Shown here: positions 36,011-44,666 of the stretch, one piece after another
Layout: each line of letters opens with the position of its first letter
How positions within the stretch are numbered: the stretch's first letter is position 1
NCBI GenBank assembly: GCA_947173495.1
Contig: CAMWFQ010000019.1
Span: 16,452-80,451 of the forward strand
DNA length: 64,000 nucleotides
Reading direction: 5' to 3'
Source of the DNA: an uncultured Lachnospiraceae bacterium
GTDB taxonomy: Bacteria; Bacillota; Clostridia; Lachnospirales; Lachnospiraceae
The notes under the pieces: generated by a model
What the model was told of the DNA's origin: nothing
What the model saw: the letters and a program-made list of their open reading frames with translations, nothing else
The model's database searches: none
Made by a program: the position numbers and the translations under genes

Positions 36011-37483
36011 CTAAACAATCTTTTCTATGATCTGTGACAGATATTCCACAATATGTCCCGGAAACAGTCCCATTAGCACAGATAATATCGTAAGTATCAA
36101 CACAGGCGCCATCATAAATGCAGATGGCTCTTTTTTCTCCACTGATGTATAATCAAAGCTCTCCCCCGGGAAAAAGCCATCCAACGCAACCGGAAGAAGA
36201 TACCCTGCCGTAAGGAGCGCGCTGATCAGAAGAATCGCAGGCCCCAGCCAGCTGAAAACAGGAATTCCGGAAGAAAGAGCCCCCGTTGCCAAATACCATT
36301 TGCTGATGAAACCGCCTGTTGGAGGAATCCCGATAAGGCCCAGGGAGACAATCGTATAACACCACATCAGCATCGGCATCTCTTTTCCAATGCCTCTAAG
36401 CTCCTTCGCCTTTGTCCTGCCTGTCTGATAGATTACTGCTCCCACACACAGAAAAAGTGCTGCCTTAATAAAGCTGTGACACAATACATGAAGGAGTCCT
36501 CCTGTAACGGAATCCCCCTCCATCACCGAAAGGCCGAACAGGATATAGGAAAGCTGGCTGACGGTAGAATAGGCAAGCCTCTTTTTCATCACAGGCTCTC
36601 TGTAAGCCAGCATGGATCCCATAAAAACCGTCAGAAGCGTCAGAATCATCCAGACTGACTGCACCCACGTCCCCCGCAAAAAAGACGCGCCAAAAATATA
36701 ATAGACGATACGAATAATACCCAATATCCCGGCCTTTACAATCACGGCGGAAAGAAGGGCTGAAGCCGGTGCCGGAGCCACAGGATGCGCAGTCGGCAGC
36801 CATGCGTGCATGGGAAGCATCCCGGCTTTTACCCCGAAACCAATCAGCATCACAAATGCGATTCCCAGCAAAATACCCTGATGCTCCGCTGCCGCCGTAT
36901 TGCTGATCACACCTCCCGCACTGAAAGTCAGCGTATTTCCATACTGTTCAATAAAGTAAAGTCCAAACAGGCACAGATATGCACCGCACAGGGAATAAAA
37001 CAGATACTTCAGCCCTGCCATAACCGCTTCCCTGCTTCTGTTATGAATGACCAACGGTACAGATGAGATCGTCAGTAATTCAAAGAACAGATAGAACGTG
37101 ATCAGATTTCCCGAAAAACAAAGCGCCAGAAGCACACCGAGTACAATCAGGAAAAAACCATAGTAACGTTTTTCCTTTTCCTCATGCTTCATATATTCAA
37201 AAGAAAACACTCCGGTGCAGACAGACACTGTCAGAACCATAACAGAAAAAACCACACTCAGCTCGTCCACTCGGAACAGAATAGGCAGTCTGTCCGTCAG
37301 ATTGAACAACGTGATCATTTCTCCTCCCATAAGAGTTATGGCCAGGATCGTCAAGACCGTCGTAACAATCAGAACCAGACTGACCGTCAGAAGCAGACTC
37401 TTCCGGTTTCTCATATCTTTTCCTGCAAGCAGAAAGATCCCTGCAAAAACCGGGAAAAATATTGATAATATGATATAAAGCAT
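36011..37483 (-). CDS. MrpD/NuoM-like antiporter subunit (second copy)
   Basis: Antiporter-type membrane protein of 490 residues. FFELLTISSVPLVIHNRSRE (helix-5 Glu) and GFGVKAGMLPMHAWLPTAHPVAPAPASALLSA (helix-7 Lys) are complete. LLHVLCHSFIKAALFLCVGA matches the helix 8-9 region. It is closer to its operon neighbours than a typical single MrpD would be, suggesting local duplication. It starts 14 nt after the first copy. Confidence 0.9.
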   Translation of the reverse strand: MLYIILSIFFPVFAGIFLLAGKDMRNRKSLLLTVSLVLIVTTVLTILAITLMGGEMITLFNLTDRLPILFRVDELSVVFSVMVLTVSVCTGVFSFEYMKHEEKEKRYYGFFLIVLGVLLALCFSGNLITFYLFFELLTISSVPLVIHNRSREAVMAGLKYLFYSLCGAYLCLFGLYFIEQYGNTLTFSAGGVISNTAAAEHQGILLGIAFVMLIGFGVKAGMLPMHAWLPTAHPVAPAPASALLSAVIVKAGILGIIRIVYYIFGASFLRGTWVQSVWMILTLLTVFMGSMLAYREPVMKKRLAYSTVSQLSYILFGLSVMEGDSVTGGLLHVLCHSFIKAALFLCVGAVIYQTGRTKAKELRGIGKEMPMLMWCYTIVSLGLIGIPPTGGFISKWYLATGALSSGIPVFSWLGPAILLISALLTAGYLLPVALDGFFPGESFDYTSVEKKEPSAFMMAPVLILTILSVLMGLFPGHIVEYLSQIIEKIV

Positions 37484-37497
37484 AACTGCAAACCTCC

Positions 37498-38991
37498 CTA
37501 GGAGAACATAGCAAGACCCTGCTCAATTAAATCCGTAACCGGCTGAGAACTTACGCCCAGAATTACATTTAATGCAATAAAACAGATCAGCATCGCCACA
37601 TAAGATTTCATATCCTTAAATGTAACCGTATCATATCTGTTTCCTCCCACCGGCGTATAAATACGTATCACTGTTTTCATAAAATATATGGCATTCAATA
37701 TGGTACTGATTCCCAGCACGATCAATGCCGGCAACATCTTTATTTCATTCTGTACTGCGGCCTGTGCAAACAGCAGTTTACTGATAAATCCTGAAAATAA
37801 CGGCACACCTACCATAGACAGGGCGCCCACTGTAAATGCTGCACCCGCCCACTTATTCCGGTAAGCAGCTCCTGTCAGATGCCTGAATTTCCTGCTTCCA
37901 TCACTTACATCCGTAAGACCGATAGCCGCTATGAACAGCAGAGACTTGGTCGCCGCATGAGAAAGAACATGGAAAATGCTCGCGCTCATTCCTGCCTGTG
38001 TTCCCATACCAATGCCCATATAAATATAACCGATCTGTGCTACCGATGAAAAAGCGATCATCCTCCTCACATCATTTTCCTTGATTGCACTTAAGGAACC
38101 GAAAACCATACCCATCAATCCAAAAATAAATAACATGTCTATGATCCGGCTGTTGTAAAAAATAGGGAAGCCGATCACTCTGTAGATGATTTTGATCAGC
38201 AGAAATATATAGCCCTTTGAAACCAGGCTCGACAAAATCGCCGCGGAGGATACCGTAGAATAGCCATATGCATCCGGCAGCCACGCATGAAAAGGAAAAA
38301 GCGCGCTTTTGATGGACAATCCGACTGAAATAAGCGCTATTGTCACCAGAAGAGGAATCTTGTACTCCCCCGATGCATAGAGTATTTCTACCTGTTCCTT
38401 GATATTGCTCATCAGAAGATGCCCTGTCAGATCATAAAGCATACAAATTCCCATAAGCAAAAGTCCAGAACCCAGAAGGCTCATAATCATATATCTTGCC
38501 GCTGCTTCAATAGTTCTTCCATTCTGTCTGATCATAATGAGGCCGCAGGCGGCGATGGTATTGATCTCCACAAAAACATATGCGGTAAACAAATCGTTCG
38601 TATACACCAGCGCAAGCAGAGAGGAGAGCAGAAGATCCGCAAGCACATAATAAAGATAGGTCTTACCCTCCTCCACCTCATCTGCAAGCTTCTTCCGTCC
38701 TCCCTCCAGAGACAACAACATGATCACACAGAAAAATAATGCCGTAAGGGCTTCCAGTACCCCTGCCCGGATCTCATTCCCCCAGGGCGCCGGAAACTTC
38801 CCCATCACATAGACATATGACTCCCCTGTTTCAAGGAGATACCCCAATGTACATGCATTTAAAACAATCTCCGCCAGTATCAGAGCTGTGTTGATCCATC
38901 TGGCCGCCTTTTTTTTCAGTCCTGAACTGATAATCCCCGCAAACAGGCACAACAGAATAGAGACTGCAGGAAAGTTCTGTACAAGCTCCAT
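37498..38991 (-). CDS. mrpD: MrpD-like antiporter subunit (first copy)
   Basis: Antiporter-type membrane protein of 497 residues. The helix-5 Glu lies in FVEINTIAACGLIMI and the helix-7 Lys in LSIKSALFPFHAWLPDAYGY. FHVLSHAATKSLLFIAAIGL is the MrpD-like helix 8 region. It directly follows the mrpC gene (stop and start adjacent), which is the usual mrpC-mrpD arrangement, so this copy is the best candidate for the true MrpD. Confidence 0.88.
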   Translation of the reverse strand: MELVQNFPAVSILLCLFAGIISSGLKKKAARWINTALILAEIVLNACTLGYLLETGESYVYVMGKFPAPWGNEIRAGVLEALTALFFCVIMLLSLEGGRKKLADEVEEGKTYLYYVLADLLLSSLLALVYTNDLFTAYVFVEINTIAACGLIMIRQNGRTIEAAARYMIMSLLGSGLLLMGICMLYDLTGHLLMSNIKEQVEILYASGEYKIPLLVTIALISVGLSIKSALFPFHAWLPDAYGYSTVSSAAILSSLVSKGYIFLLIKIIYRVIGFPIFYNSRIIDMLFIFGLMGMVFGSLSAIKENDVRRMIAFSSVAQIGYIYMGIGMGTQAGMSASIFHVLSHAATKSLLFIAAIGLTDVSDGSRKFRHLTGAAYRNKWAGAAFTVGALSMVGVPLFSGFISKLLFAQAAVQNEIKMLPALIVLGISTILNAIYFMKTVIRIYTPVGGNRYDTVTFKDMKSYVAMLICFIALNVILGVSSQPVTDLIEQGLAMFS

Positions 38992-39366
38992 TTACAGCCC
39001 CTCCTTTTTCAGCCGGATAGAAATTTCATCCAGATTCAGCGTCTGATAACGTTGATACAGGCGGATCGTTATCGAAAGCATCAGAGCGCTGACCGATACG
39101 GATACCACAATGCCGGTCAGAACCAGACCGCTGGGAATCGGATTGATATAAGCCTCCACACTTTGAACCCCATCTGTAACAATAGGCGCTACTCTGCCTG
39201 CAATATATCCTTTTTCCGCCAGAAACAGATAAATTGCGGTATCCATAATATTCAGTCCGATAATTTTTTTAATCAGATTACTCTGAAGCAGCAGATTCCC
39301 GAATCCGATTCCGAAAAGGATCATGGACACTGCTTCCCCATAATTGCTGAAAAGATTCGTTCCCAT
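38992..39366 (-). CDS. mrpC: MrpC/NuoK-like cation antiporter subunit
   Basis: Small three-helix membrane protein of 124 residues, homologous to NuoK. The family pattern LFGIGFGNLLLQSNLIKKIIGLNI and NPIPSGLVLTGIVVSVSVSALMLSI is clear. ATG 39366 is chosen because GGAGG lies eight bases ahead; an upstream in-frame ATG is inside the mrpB-like gene. Spacing to the neighbours is 1 nt and 0 nt. Confidence 0.92.
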   Translation of the reverse strand: MGTNLFSNYGEAVSMILFGIGFGNLLLQSNLIKKIIGLNIMDTAIYLFLAEKGYIAGRVAPIVTDGVQSVEAYINPIPSGLVLTGIVVSVSVSALMLSITIRLYQRYQTLNLDEISIRLKKEGL

Positions 39367-39367
39367 A

Positions 39368-40333
39368 TCACAGACCTCCTCTCCGGAACAAAGCATAAAA
39401 CGCATACATCGTACACGCTACTTCCAGTCCTACACAGATATCTATAGGCAGAATAATACCCCCACTTAAAATACGTCCCGGAAGCCCCAGGGGAATATGG
39501 TTCTCAATTCCGTTAGCCCCCGTAATATAAAAATAGGAGCCAATGATACCATACATGCAAAGTGCCGTAATTTTCGCAATTTTATAAACATGCTCATCAA
39601 AAAATCTCTGGGTTTTCCGGAAACCAAAAGCACTGGTATACAGGATCAGTCCAGCTCCCAGGATCGCTCCTCCTGAAAACCCCCCGCCGGGTGATAAATG
39701 CCCGTTAAGAATAATATAAATACCAAAAATAAAAATAATCGGGCACAGAATAAAAGCGGTTCCCTGCAGGATAACATCATTTTTGGGTTCAAATCGTCTG
39801 TCACCACTATGTGCTTCTATCTTTTTCAAAATTGCATCATCTATCATTAAAAGAACCATCACGCAGCAGGTTGCGATAAAAAGCACGTTGGTCTCTCCAA
39901 AGGTATCGAATGCTCTGTAGGTAAGGATCATACCTGCAACTATGTTCAGGGCGCCTGTCTCCTGAAGCCCGTTTTCAATATACCTTTCTGAAACTATATT
40001 GTTATCCGGATTGGAAGGATTTCCTGTTCTGGGTAAATAGGAAACCGTATATAACAAAAGTCCTACCAGAACGATACAGAACAGTATCGCGGATGCCACA
40101 TAAATTTTGTTGAAAAACTTGAGCATCCTGTTTTTATCCACATCATAAATTTTGTCCCGGATCATCTGACGCTCATCCATACGATCCAGAATTGTTGCAA
40201 CCGGAGTCTCTGTCTCCTTCTGAGGCTGCATCTCCACTTCTCCCAGATAGGGATCCTTACTTCCCGACAACCATCTGAAAAAATGAAAAGCCGCCGTTTT
40301 TTCATATTCGCTTTGTGGTCTTAATTTGCTCAA
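39368..40333 (-). CDS. MbhE-MrpB fusion subunit
   Basis: Membrane protein of 321 residues combining two Mrp/Mbh parts. After a soluble N-terminus of about 70 residues, the first half has YRAFDTFGETNVLFIATCCV, the MbhE/MrpA C-terminal motif. The second half (about 185-321) is an MnhB domain with LNGHLSPGGGFSGGAILGAG. In archaeal Mbh clusters these are the separate MbhE and MbhF. The start overlaps the DUF4040 gene by 4 nt (ATGA). Confidence 0.87.
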   Translation of the reverse strand: MSKLRPQSEYEKTAAFHFFRWLSGSKDPYLGEVEMQPQKETETPVATILDRMDERQMIRDKIYDVDKNRMLKFFNKIYVASAILFCIVLVGLLLYTVSYLPRTGNPSNPDNNIVSERYIENGLQETGALNIVAGMILTYRAFDTFGETNVLFIATCCVMVLLMIDDAILKKIEAHSGDRRFEPKNDVILQGTAFILCPIIFIFGIYIILNGHLSPGGGFSGGAILGAGLILYTSAFGFRKTQRFFDEHVYKIAKITALCMYGIIGSYFYITGANGIENHIPLGLPGRILSGGIILPIDICVGLEVACTMYAFYALFRRGGL

Positions 40334-40653
40334 GGAGCTTCTCCCCCTTCCTCATCAGATATCTCAACACTTTCTTCCATAGAAATAGCAGGCGTTTTTT
40401 CATCCGCTTCTTTCTCGATCTGAATCGCGTGTATTTTCTTTAAGGTTGAAAAAAATAAAATACTGGTCACTCCCGCTCCCACTGCCGCCTCTGTAATTGC
40501 GAGATCCGGCGATTCCAGGCAAACCCATATCACTGACATTACCAGGCTGTAAGACATATAGATCAGCACAGAATTCAGCAGATTCTTGGAAAAACTGACG
40601 GATATGGCGCATACGATCAAAAATCCCATGAGAATACATTGAAACAACGTCAT
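40330..40653 (-). CDS. DUF4040 (MbhD/MrpA C-terminal-like) subunit
   Basis: Small membrane protein of 107 residues with three helices. SVIWVCLESPDLAITEAAVGAG is the DUF4040 motif found in the C-terminal part of MrpA and in MbhD. It is encoded as a separate gene here. The C-terminal 30 residues are acidic and probably cytoplasmic. Both ends overlap the neighbours by 4 nt. Confidence 0.88.
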   Translation of the reverse strand: MTLFQCILMGFLIVCAISVSFSKNLLNSVLIYMSYSLVMSVIWVCLESPDLAITEAAVGAGVTSILFFSTLKKIHAIQIEKEADEKTPAISMEESVEISDEEGGEAP

Positions 40654-41048
40654 ATCTGCTCATCCCCCTTTTCTTTTTCCCCTGATTCTTTTTTTATCTC
40701 ATCATTCAGCTCCGCAAGGTCAGCGTATATGCGGCAGTGATTCTCCAGCTTCTCATTGGTCATAACCTCCAGTCTTGCCAGAAGATGGGACGAGACAGGA
40801 GAGGAAAACCACAAGAATATTACGATGAGCATAATCTTCAGGGTGGTAAAATTAAGCCCTGAAAAAATCATCAGCCCTACAAGAGAAAAGCTGATCCCCA
40901 GCGTATCCCCCATAGCCGCCGCATGCATCCGGTTCAAAACATAATTCATACGGAAGACTCCGAACAGCTCAACCAGAAAAATGATAAGGCCGCTGATCAG
41001 GAGCGCCGCTCCCAGAATCAATCTGATCCACTCAAAAATTTCCATCAT
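40650..41048 (-). CDS. mrpG: MrpG/MnhG cation antiporter subunit
   Basis: Membrane protein of 132 residues with three helices. The MnhG signature RMHAAAMGDTLGISFSLVGL is present, followed by SSPVSSHLLARLEVM. An acidic soluble tail ends the protein. ATGATG at 41048/41045 follows GGAG. It overlaps mrpF by 17 nt. Confidence 0.92.
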   Translation of the reverse strand: MMEIFEWIRLILGAALLISGLIIFLVELFGVFRMNYVLNRMHAAAMGDTLGISFSLVGLMIFSGLNFTTLKIMLIVIFLWFSSPVSSHLLARLEVMTNEKLENHCRIYADLAELNDEIKKESGEKEKGDEQI

Positions 41049-41388
41049 TATTCTCTTCTCCCTTTTGATTGCTTTTACCTGCCTGATGAATCTTCCGCTG
41101 ATAATTTTCCGCATAGACGCCTATATAAACTTTGGAGAGCACATTCACTGCCAGAAAGCTTACCATTGCATAGATCAGGCAGATATCTACCAGAAATCCT
41201 TCTTTCAGCATCAGGGAAAGCACTGTGATCATTACCATAACCATAGTTCCCATCATATTCACGGCCATAATACGGTCCGCCACCCGGGGTCCTCTCACCG
41301 CACGGATCAGGCAGGCAAACAACATAACAGCAAGAATAACCAGAACAGCTATGTACATATTCTGATAAACATTTTCCAAAAAACTCAT
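41032..41388 (-). CDS. mrpF: MrpF/MnhF cation antiporter subunit
   Basis: Membrane protein of 118 residues with three helices. RAVRGPRVADRIMAVNMMG is the MnhF hallmark and VDICLIYAMVSFLAVNVLSK follows. A hydrophilic C-terminal tail of about 30 residues overlaps mrpG. Start ATG 41388 has a GGGAGAAG site. Confidence 0.93.
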   Translation of the reverse strand: MSFLENVYQNMYIAVLVILAVMLFACLIRAVRGPRVADRIMAVNMMGTMVMVMITVLSLMLKEGFLVDICLIYAMVSFLAVNVLSKVYIGVYAENYQRKIHQAGKSNQKGEENNDGNF

Positions 41389-41404
41389 CTCTTCTCCCTG
41401 CATT

Positions 41405-41869
41405 CTACTCCGCCCTTTCCATCTTCTTCAATAAATCTACAAATATAGAGCTCTCTATTCCCTCCGCCAGGCTTTTATCCAGGCAGTGTACCACATACTC
41501 ATCATCTTCAAGAAGAACCGTTATCGTGCCCGGCGTCAGCGTAATAGAATTCGCAAGTGTAATCCTGGCCGGTGTCGTTCTTAAATCTGTTTTAAATCGC
41601 ACAATGGCAGGCTCAATCTCGTATCTGGATGACATGATCATTCTGATCACAGCAAAATTAGCCTTAATAATCTCCTTCACCAGCGTAAACGCATAATGCA
41701 GAATCTGAAACAGCTTTTTTGCCAGCATCAGATCCGTTCCGGGACTGTAATCCAGAAATTTGCAGATAAACCAGTAGACTGCCCCTGATATTACAAGACC
41801 GAACGCTGCTATCTCCAATGTAAACTGTCCGTTAAATATAACCCAGATCAGAAAAAACAGGACAAACAT
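41405..41869 (-). CDS. mrpE: MrpE/MnhE cation antiporter subunit
   Basis: First gene of the Mrp-like operon, 154 residues. Two N-terminal helices precede a cytoplasmic domain with PGTITVLLEDDEYVVHCLDK, the MnhE signature. ATG 41869 is chosen because GGAGG lies nine bases ahead; an ATG six codons upstream overlaps that site. It is 33 nt downstream of trxA, with a hairpin in between. Confidence 0.92.
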   Translation of the reverse strand: MFVLFFLIWVIFNGQFTLEIAAFGLVISGAVYWFICKFLDYSPGTDLMLAKKLFQILHYAFTLVKEIIKANFAVIRMIMSSRYEIEPAIVRFKTDLRTTPARITLANSITLTPGTITVLLEDDEYVVHCLDKSLAEGIESSIFVDLLKKMERAE

Positions 41870-41892
41870 CTTCCTTTTCCTCCACATAGAAA

Positions 41893-41917
41893 CAGGTGTG
41901 GCTTACGCCAGCACCTG
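41893..41917 (-). promoter_or_regulatory. Hairpin at the trxA stop codon
   Basis: On the minus-strand RNA CAGGTG pairs with CACCTG and TGGC with GCCA around a four-base loop. The stem includes the last trxA codons and is followed by TTTCT. It could partly terminate trxA transcripts and set mrp operon read-through. Confidence 0.4.
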
Positions 41918-42223
41918 CTTTATTTTTTCTTCTAATTCATTTTTAGGTATGGCACCTATTGCAGTTTCCACGAGCTCGCCATTTTTAAAAAACAGGAAGG
42001 TAGGTATGGACATGATCTTGAACCTTCCGGACAATTCCGGATTTTCATCGGTATTGCACTTTCCTATCTTACATTTACCACTGTAGCTTTCCGCAAGTTC
42101 TTTTACCAGCGGCGCCATCATTTTGCAGGGCCCGCACCAGTCTGCATAAAAATCCACCAGAACCGGTATACTGCTTTCTTTCACTTCTGCTTCAAAATTG
42201 CTGTCTGTAATTTTCAATTCCAT
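41903..42223 (-). CDS. trxA: Thioredoxin
   Basis: Cytoplasmic disulfide reductant of 106 residues. The active site WCGPC is at residues 29-33, with the conserved cis-proline in SIPTFLFF and the N-terminal VLVDFYADW strand. The extra cysteines at about 51 and 56 are common in clostridial thioredoxins. A GGAG site precedes the start by eight bases. It lies just ahead of the mrp operon. Confidence 0.96.
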   Translation of the reverse strand: MELKITDSNFEAEVKESSIPVLVDFYADWCGPCKMMAPLVKELAESYSGKCKIGKCNTDENPELSGRFKIMSIPTFLFFKNGELVETAIGAIPKNELEEKIKQVLA

Positions 42224-42295
42224 ATAATACTCCTTTCCTGAACCATTTACAATTATTATTTTACCTTTTTTATCATTTTCTTAACACTGTCTTTA

Positions 42296-42940
42296 TTATT
42301 GTTGTCTTTTAATGATGTATTTATAAATCGGATTTCCCTTTGACGAAAACTTTTCTTCATATTCCGTCATAATATTTCCCTCCATCATTTTCCTGTCCCT
42401 GTGAAGATCATAAGAGACCTCCACGATCTCCCACCCTGCCAGCGGAACCTGTTCCAGAGCAAATTCAAACAATTCCTTATTATCCGTTTTAAACTCAAGC
42501 GTTCCGTCCTTTTTCAAAATCCGGTCGTATCTTTCCAGAAATTCCTTCGAGGGAAGCCGCCTTTTCGCATGCCTCTCCTTCGGCCAGGGATCTGAAAAAT
42601 TCAGATAAATCCTCTGCACCTCCTGTCTCTCAAAAACCTCCGTGATATTTTCAGCCTCCATCCGAAGAAACAAAAGATTCGACAGAGGAGTTTCCTCCAT
42701 CTTCTGTAACGCTCTTAAAAGAACACTGGAATATTTTTCAATTCCTATGTAATTAATCTCAGGATTTTGGGCTGCCATTTCATGAATAAATTTTCCTTTT
42801 CCCATTCCGATCTCTATCCGAAGCGGATTTGCACTGCCGAAAATATCCTGCCATTTTCCTTTTGCTCTTTCAGGTTCATGAACCACCAGAGCGCTTTGTG
42901 CAATTATCTCCTTTGAACCTGAAATATTTCTGAGCCTCAT
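42296..42940 (-). CDS. trmB: tRNA (guanine-N7)-methyltransferase TrmB
   Basis: SAM-dependent enzyme making m7G46 in tRNA, 214 residues. IEIGMGKGKFIHEMA is the SAM-binding loop. NFSDPWPKERHAKRRL is the TrmB signature, and FKTDNKELFEFAL contains the conserved T-D-N. Length and motif order are those of the family. AAAAGG precedes the ATG. Confidence 0.96.
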   Translation of the reverse strand: MRLRNISGSKEIIAQSALVVHEPERAKGKWQDIFGSANPLRIEIGMGKGKFIHEMAAQNPEINYIGIEKYSSVLLRALQKMEETPLSNLLFLRMEAENITEVFERQEVQRIYLNFSDPWPKERHAKRRLPSKEFLERYDRILKKDGTLEFKTDNKELFEFALEQVPLAGWEIVEVSYDLHRDRKMMEGNIMTEYEEKFSSKGNPIYKYIIKRQQ

Positions 42941-43060
42941 CCTTTTATACCCCTTTATGAGCCTTCATTTTACAACACTTTTCAACATATTAAAAGGGAA
43001 AATTTAAAGGAAATAGGTCTTGTCAACAGGAATAGCAAAATGTAAACTATAAATGATAGG

Positions 43061-43084
43061 AAACGTCAACTAAATTTGACGTTT
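43061..43084 (+). repeat. Inverted repeat in the trmB-dacF gap
   Basis: AAACGTCAA and TTGACGTTT are separated by six bases. It lies about 100 bp ahead of the D,D-carboxypeptidase start. A possible promoter (TTGTCA at 43019, 17 bp, TAAACT) lies just upstream, so the dyad could be an operator or leader stem. Confidence 0.35.
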
Positions 43085-43129
43085 ATGATCGTTTTTACCG
43101 GACATAATGATAAGGACAAACCACAAAGG

Positions 43130-43165
43130 AGCACACTGTGAAAAATGAATTTTTCACAGTGTGCT
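43130..43165 (+). promoter_or_regulatory. 17-bp leader hairpin ahead of the carboxypeptidase gene
   Basis: A perfect 17-bp inverted repeat with a two-base loop (AGCACACTGTGAAAAAT, GA, then its complement). It ends 7 nt before the CATGGAGG ribosome site. No T-run follows. It probably affects mRNA stability or translation. Confidence 0.5.
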
Positions 43166-43184
43166 GGCAGCATGGAGGATTACT

Positions 43185-44666
43185 ATGTATTTTTACAGAT
43201 CAGGGCGTATAAAAGCCCTGTTGTTTTCGTTTTTATATATATTCCTTTTTTTATCCGCCAGTCTGAGTGTTTGCGCGGAGCCGGTGACCACTGAAGATTT
43301 TCAGGCTGAAGCCGAGGCGCGTAAATCTCTCCCTGTCCAGACCAATGAAATTGAAAACTGGCCTGTAGGACCATCCATCGGGGCGCAGTCCGCCATCCTT
43401 TTAGAAGCCAATACCGGTGTGATCCTCTATGCCAAAAACATAGATGAAAAACTTTATCCTGCCAGCACGACCAAGCTTATGACATGCCTTCTTGCCGCTG
43501 AAAACAGTAAGATGGATGAAATCGTCACCTTTTCTCACGATGCCGTTTTCAGTATTGAACCCGGCAGCTCTAACATCGGCATGGATCAGAACCAGTCTAT
43601 GCCCATGGAGGAATGCCTTTACGGCATCCTGGTAGCCTCCGCCAATGAAGTGGCGAATGCCGTAGCGGAACATATTGCGGGGAGCATGGATGCATTTGCT
43701 GTTATGATGAATGAAAAGGCGGACGAGCTTGGCTGCAAAAACACCCATTTTGCCAACGCCCACGGACTTCATGACGATAATCATTATACCTCGGCCTATG
43801 ACCTTGCGCTGATTGCCAGGGCTTTTTTCCAGAATGATCATCTCTCCAAAATCGGCAATACCGCCTCCCACCATTTCGAGGCCACGGATACACAGCCTGA
43901 TGATTTTATCAAGCGAAATAAACATCTGCTGATCACCGGGGAAATCCCCTGTGAGGGGATTAAGGGCGGCAAAACCGGATTCACCTCTCTCTCCCGGCAG
44001 ACCCTTGTTACCTGCGCCGAACAAAACGGTATGAAGCTGATCTGCGTTATTATGAAGGAGGAATCCCCTGAACAGTTCTATGATACGACCAAACTGTTTG
44101 AATATGGATTTAACAACTTTTCGGTGGTCAATGTAAAGGAAAACGAAACGAATTATTCCATACAGAATTCCAACTTTTTTAATACCTCCAATGATATATT
44201 TGGTAATTCCAACCCGATCCTGGCTTTAAATCCGGACAGCTATCTGATCATGCCAAAAACCACTGCCTTTCATGAGCTGGATTCTGTCATTTCTTATGAT
44301 ACAGAAGAAGAAAATGAAGTTGCTCTCATCAACTATTATTATCATGATTCTTATGTTGGAACTGCAACAGTGGACCTGGCAAAAGAAACCGCTGTCTATG
44401 AATTTACAGAAAACTCCGGCGAGGCAGGCGATCTGGGAACAAAAGAGCCAAACATAATCATTATTAATATAAAAACCGTGCTTTTCATTGTTCTGGCAAT
44501 TGCCTTCGTATTAATCGCAATCTGTATGATCCGCTCTGTCATCAATAACTACAATTTTCTTAACAACAGCAAAACCATCCGAAGAAGCAGCCGGAGGCAG
44601 CGGAGAAAAAACCGGAAAGGAGGACCTCATTTTCCCTCTTCCCGGTTTAATGGCTTTGACCTTTGA
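43185..44666 (+). CDS. D-alanyl-D-alanine carboxypeptidase (DacF/PBP5-like)
   Basis: Penicillin-binding-type D,D-carboxypeptidase of 493 residues that trims pentapeptides of peptidoglycan outside the membrane. The signal peptide covers about residues 1-31. The catalytic S-x-x-K is STTK (94-97), S-x-N is SAN in ASANEVANAVAEH, and KTG is in KGGKTGFTSLS. After the PBP5-like C-terminal domain it ends with a membrane helix and a very basic tail (RRSSRRQRRKNRKGG), so it is membrane-anchored. ATG 43185 is selected by GGAGG. The end overlaps the convergent exonuclease gene by 20 nt. Confidence 0.93.
   Translation: MYFYRSGRIKALLFSFLYIFLFLSASLSVCAEPVTTEDFQAEAEARKSLPVQTNEIENWPVGPSIGAQSAILLEANTGVILYAKNIDEKLYPASTTKLMTCLLAAENSKMDEIVTFSHDAVFSIEPGSSNIGMDQNQSMPMEECLYGILVASANEVANAVAEHIAGSMDAFAVMMNEKADELGCKNTHFANAHGLHDDNHYTSAYDLALIARAFFQNDHLSKIGNTASHHFEATDTQPDDFIKRNKHLLITGEIPCEGIKGGKTGFTSLSRQTLVTCAEQNGMKLICVIMKEESPEQFYDTTKLFEYGFNNFSVVNVKENETNYSIQNSNFFNTSNDIFGNSNPILALNPDSYLIMPKTTAFHELDSVISYDTEEENEVALINYYYHDSYVGTATVDLAKETAVYEFTENSGEAGDLGTKEPNIIIINIKTVLFIVLAIAFVLIAICMIRSVINNYNFLNNSKTIRRSSRRQRRKNRKGGPHFPSSRFNGFDL

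Noticed and set aside
32394..41869. Mrp-like operon as respiratory complex I or an energy-converting hydrogenase
   Set aside because: No NuoB, C, D, I, H or NiFe hydrogenase-type subunits are present, while MrpE, F and G signatures are clear.
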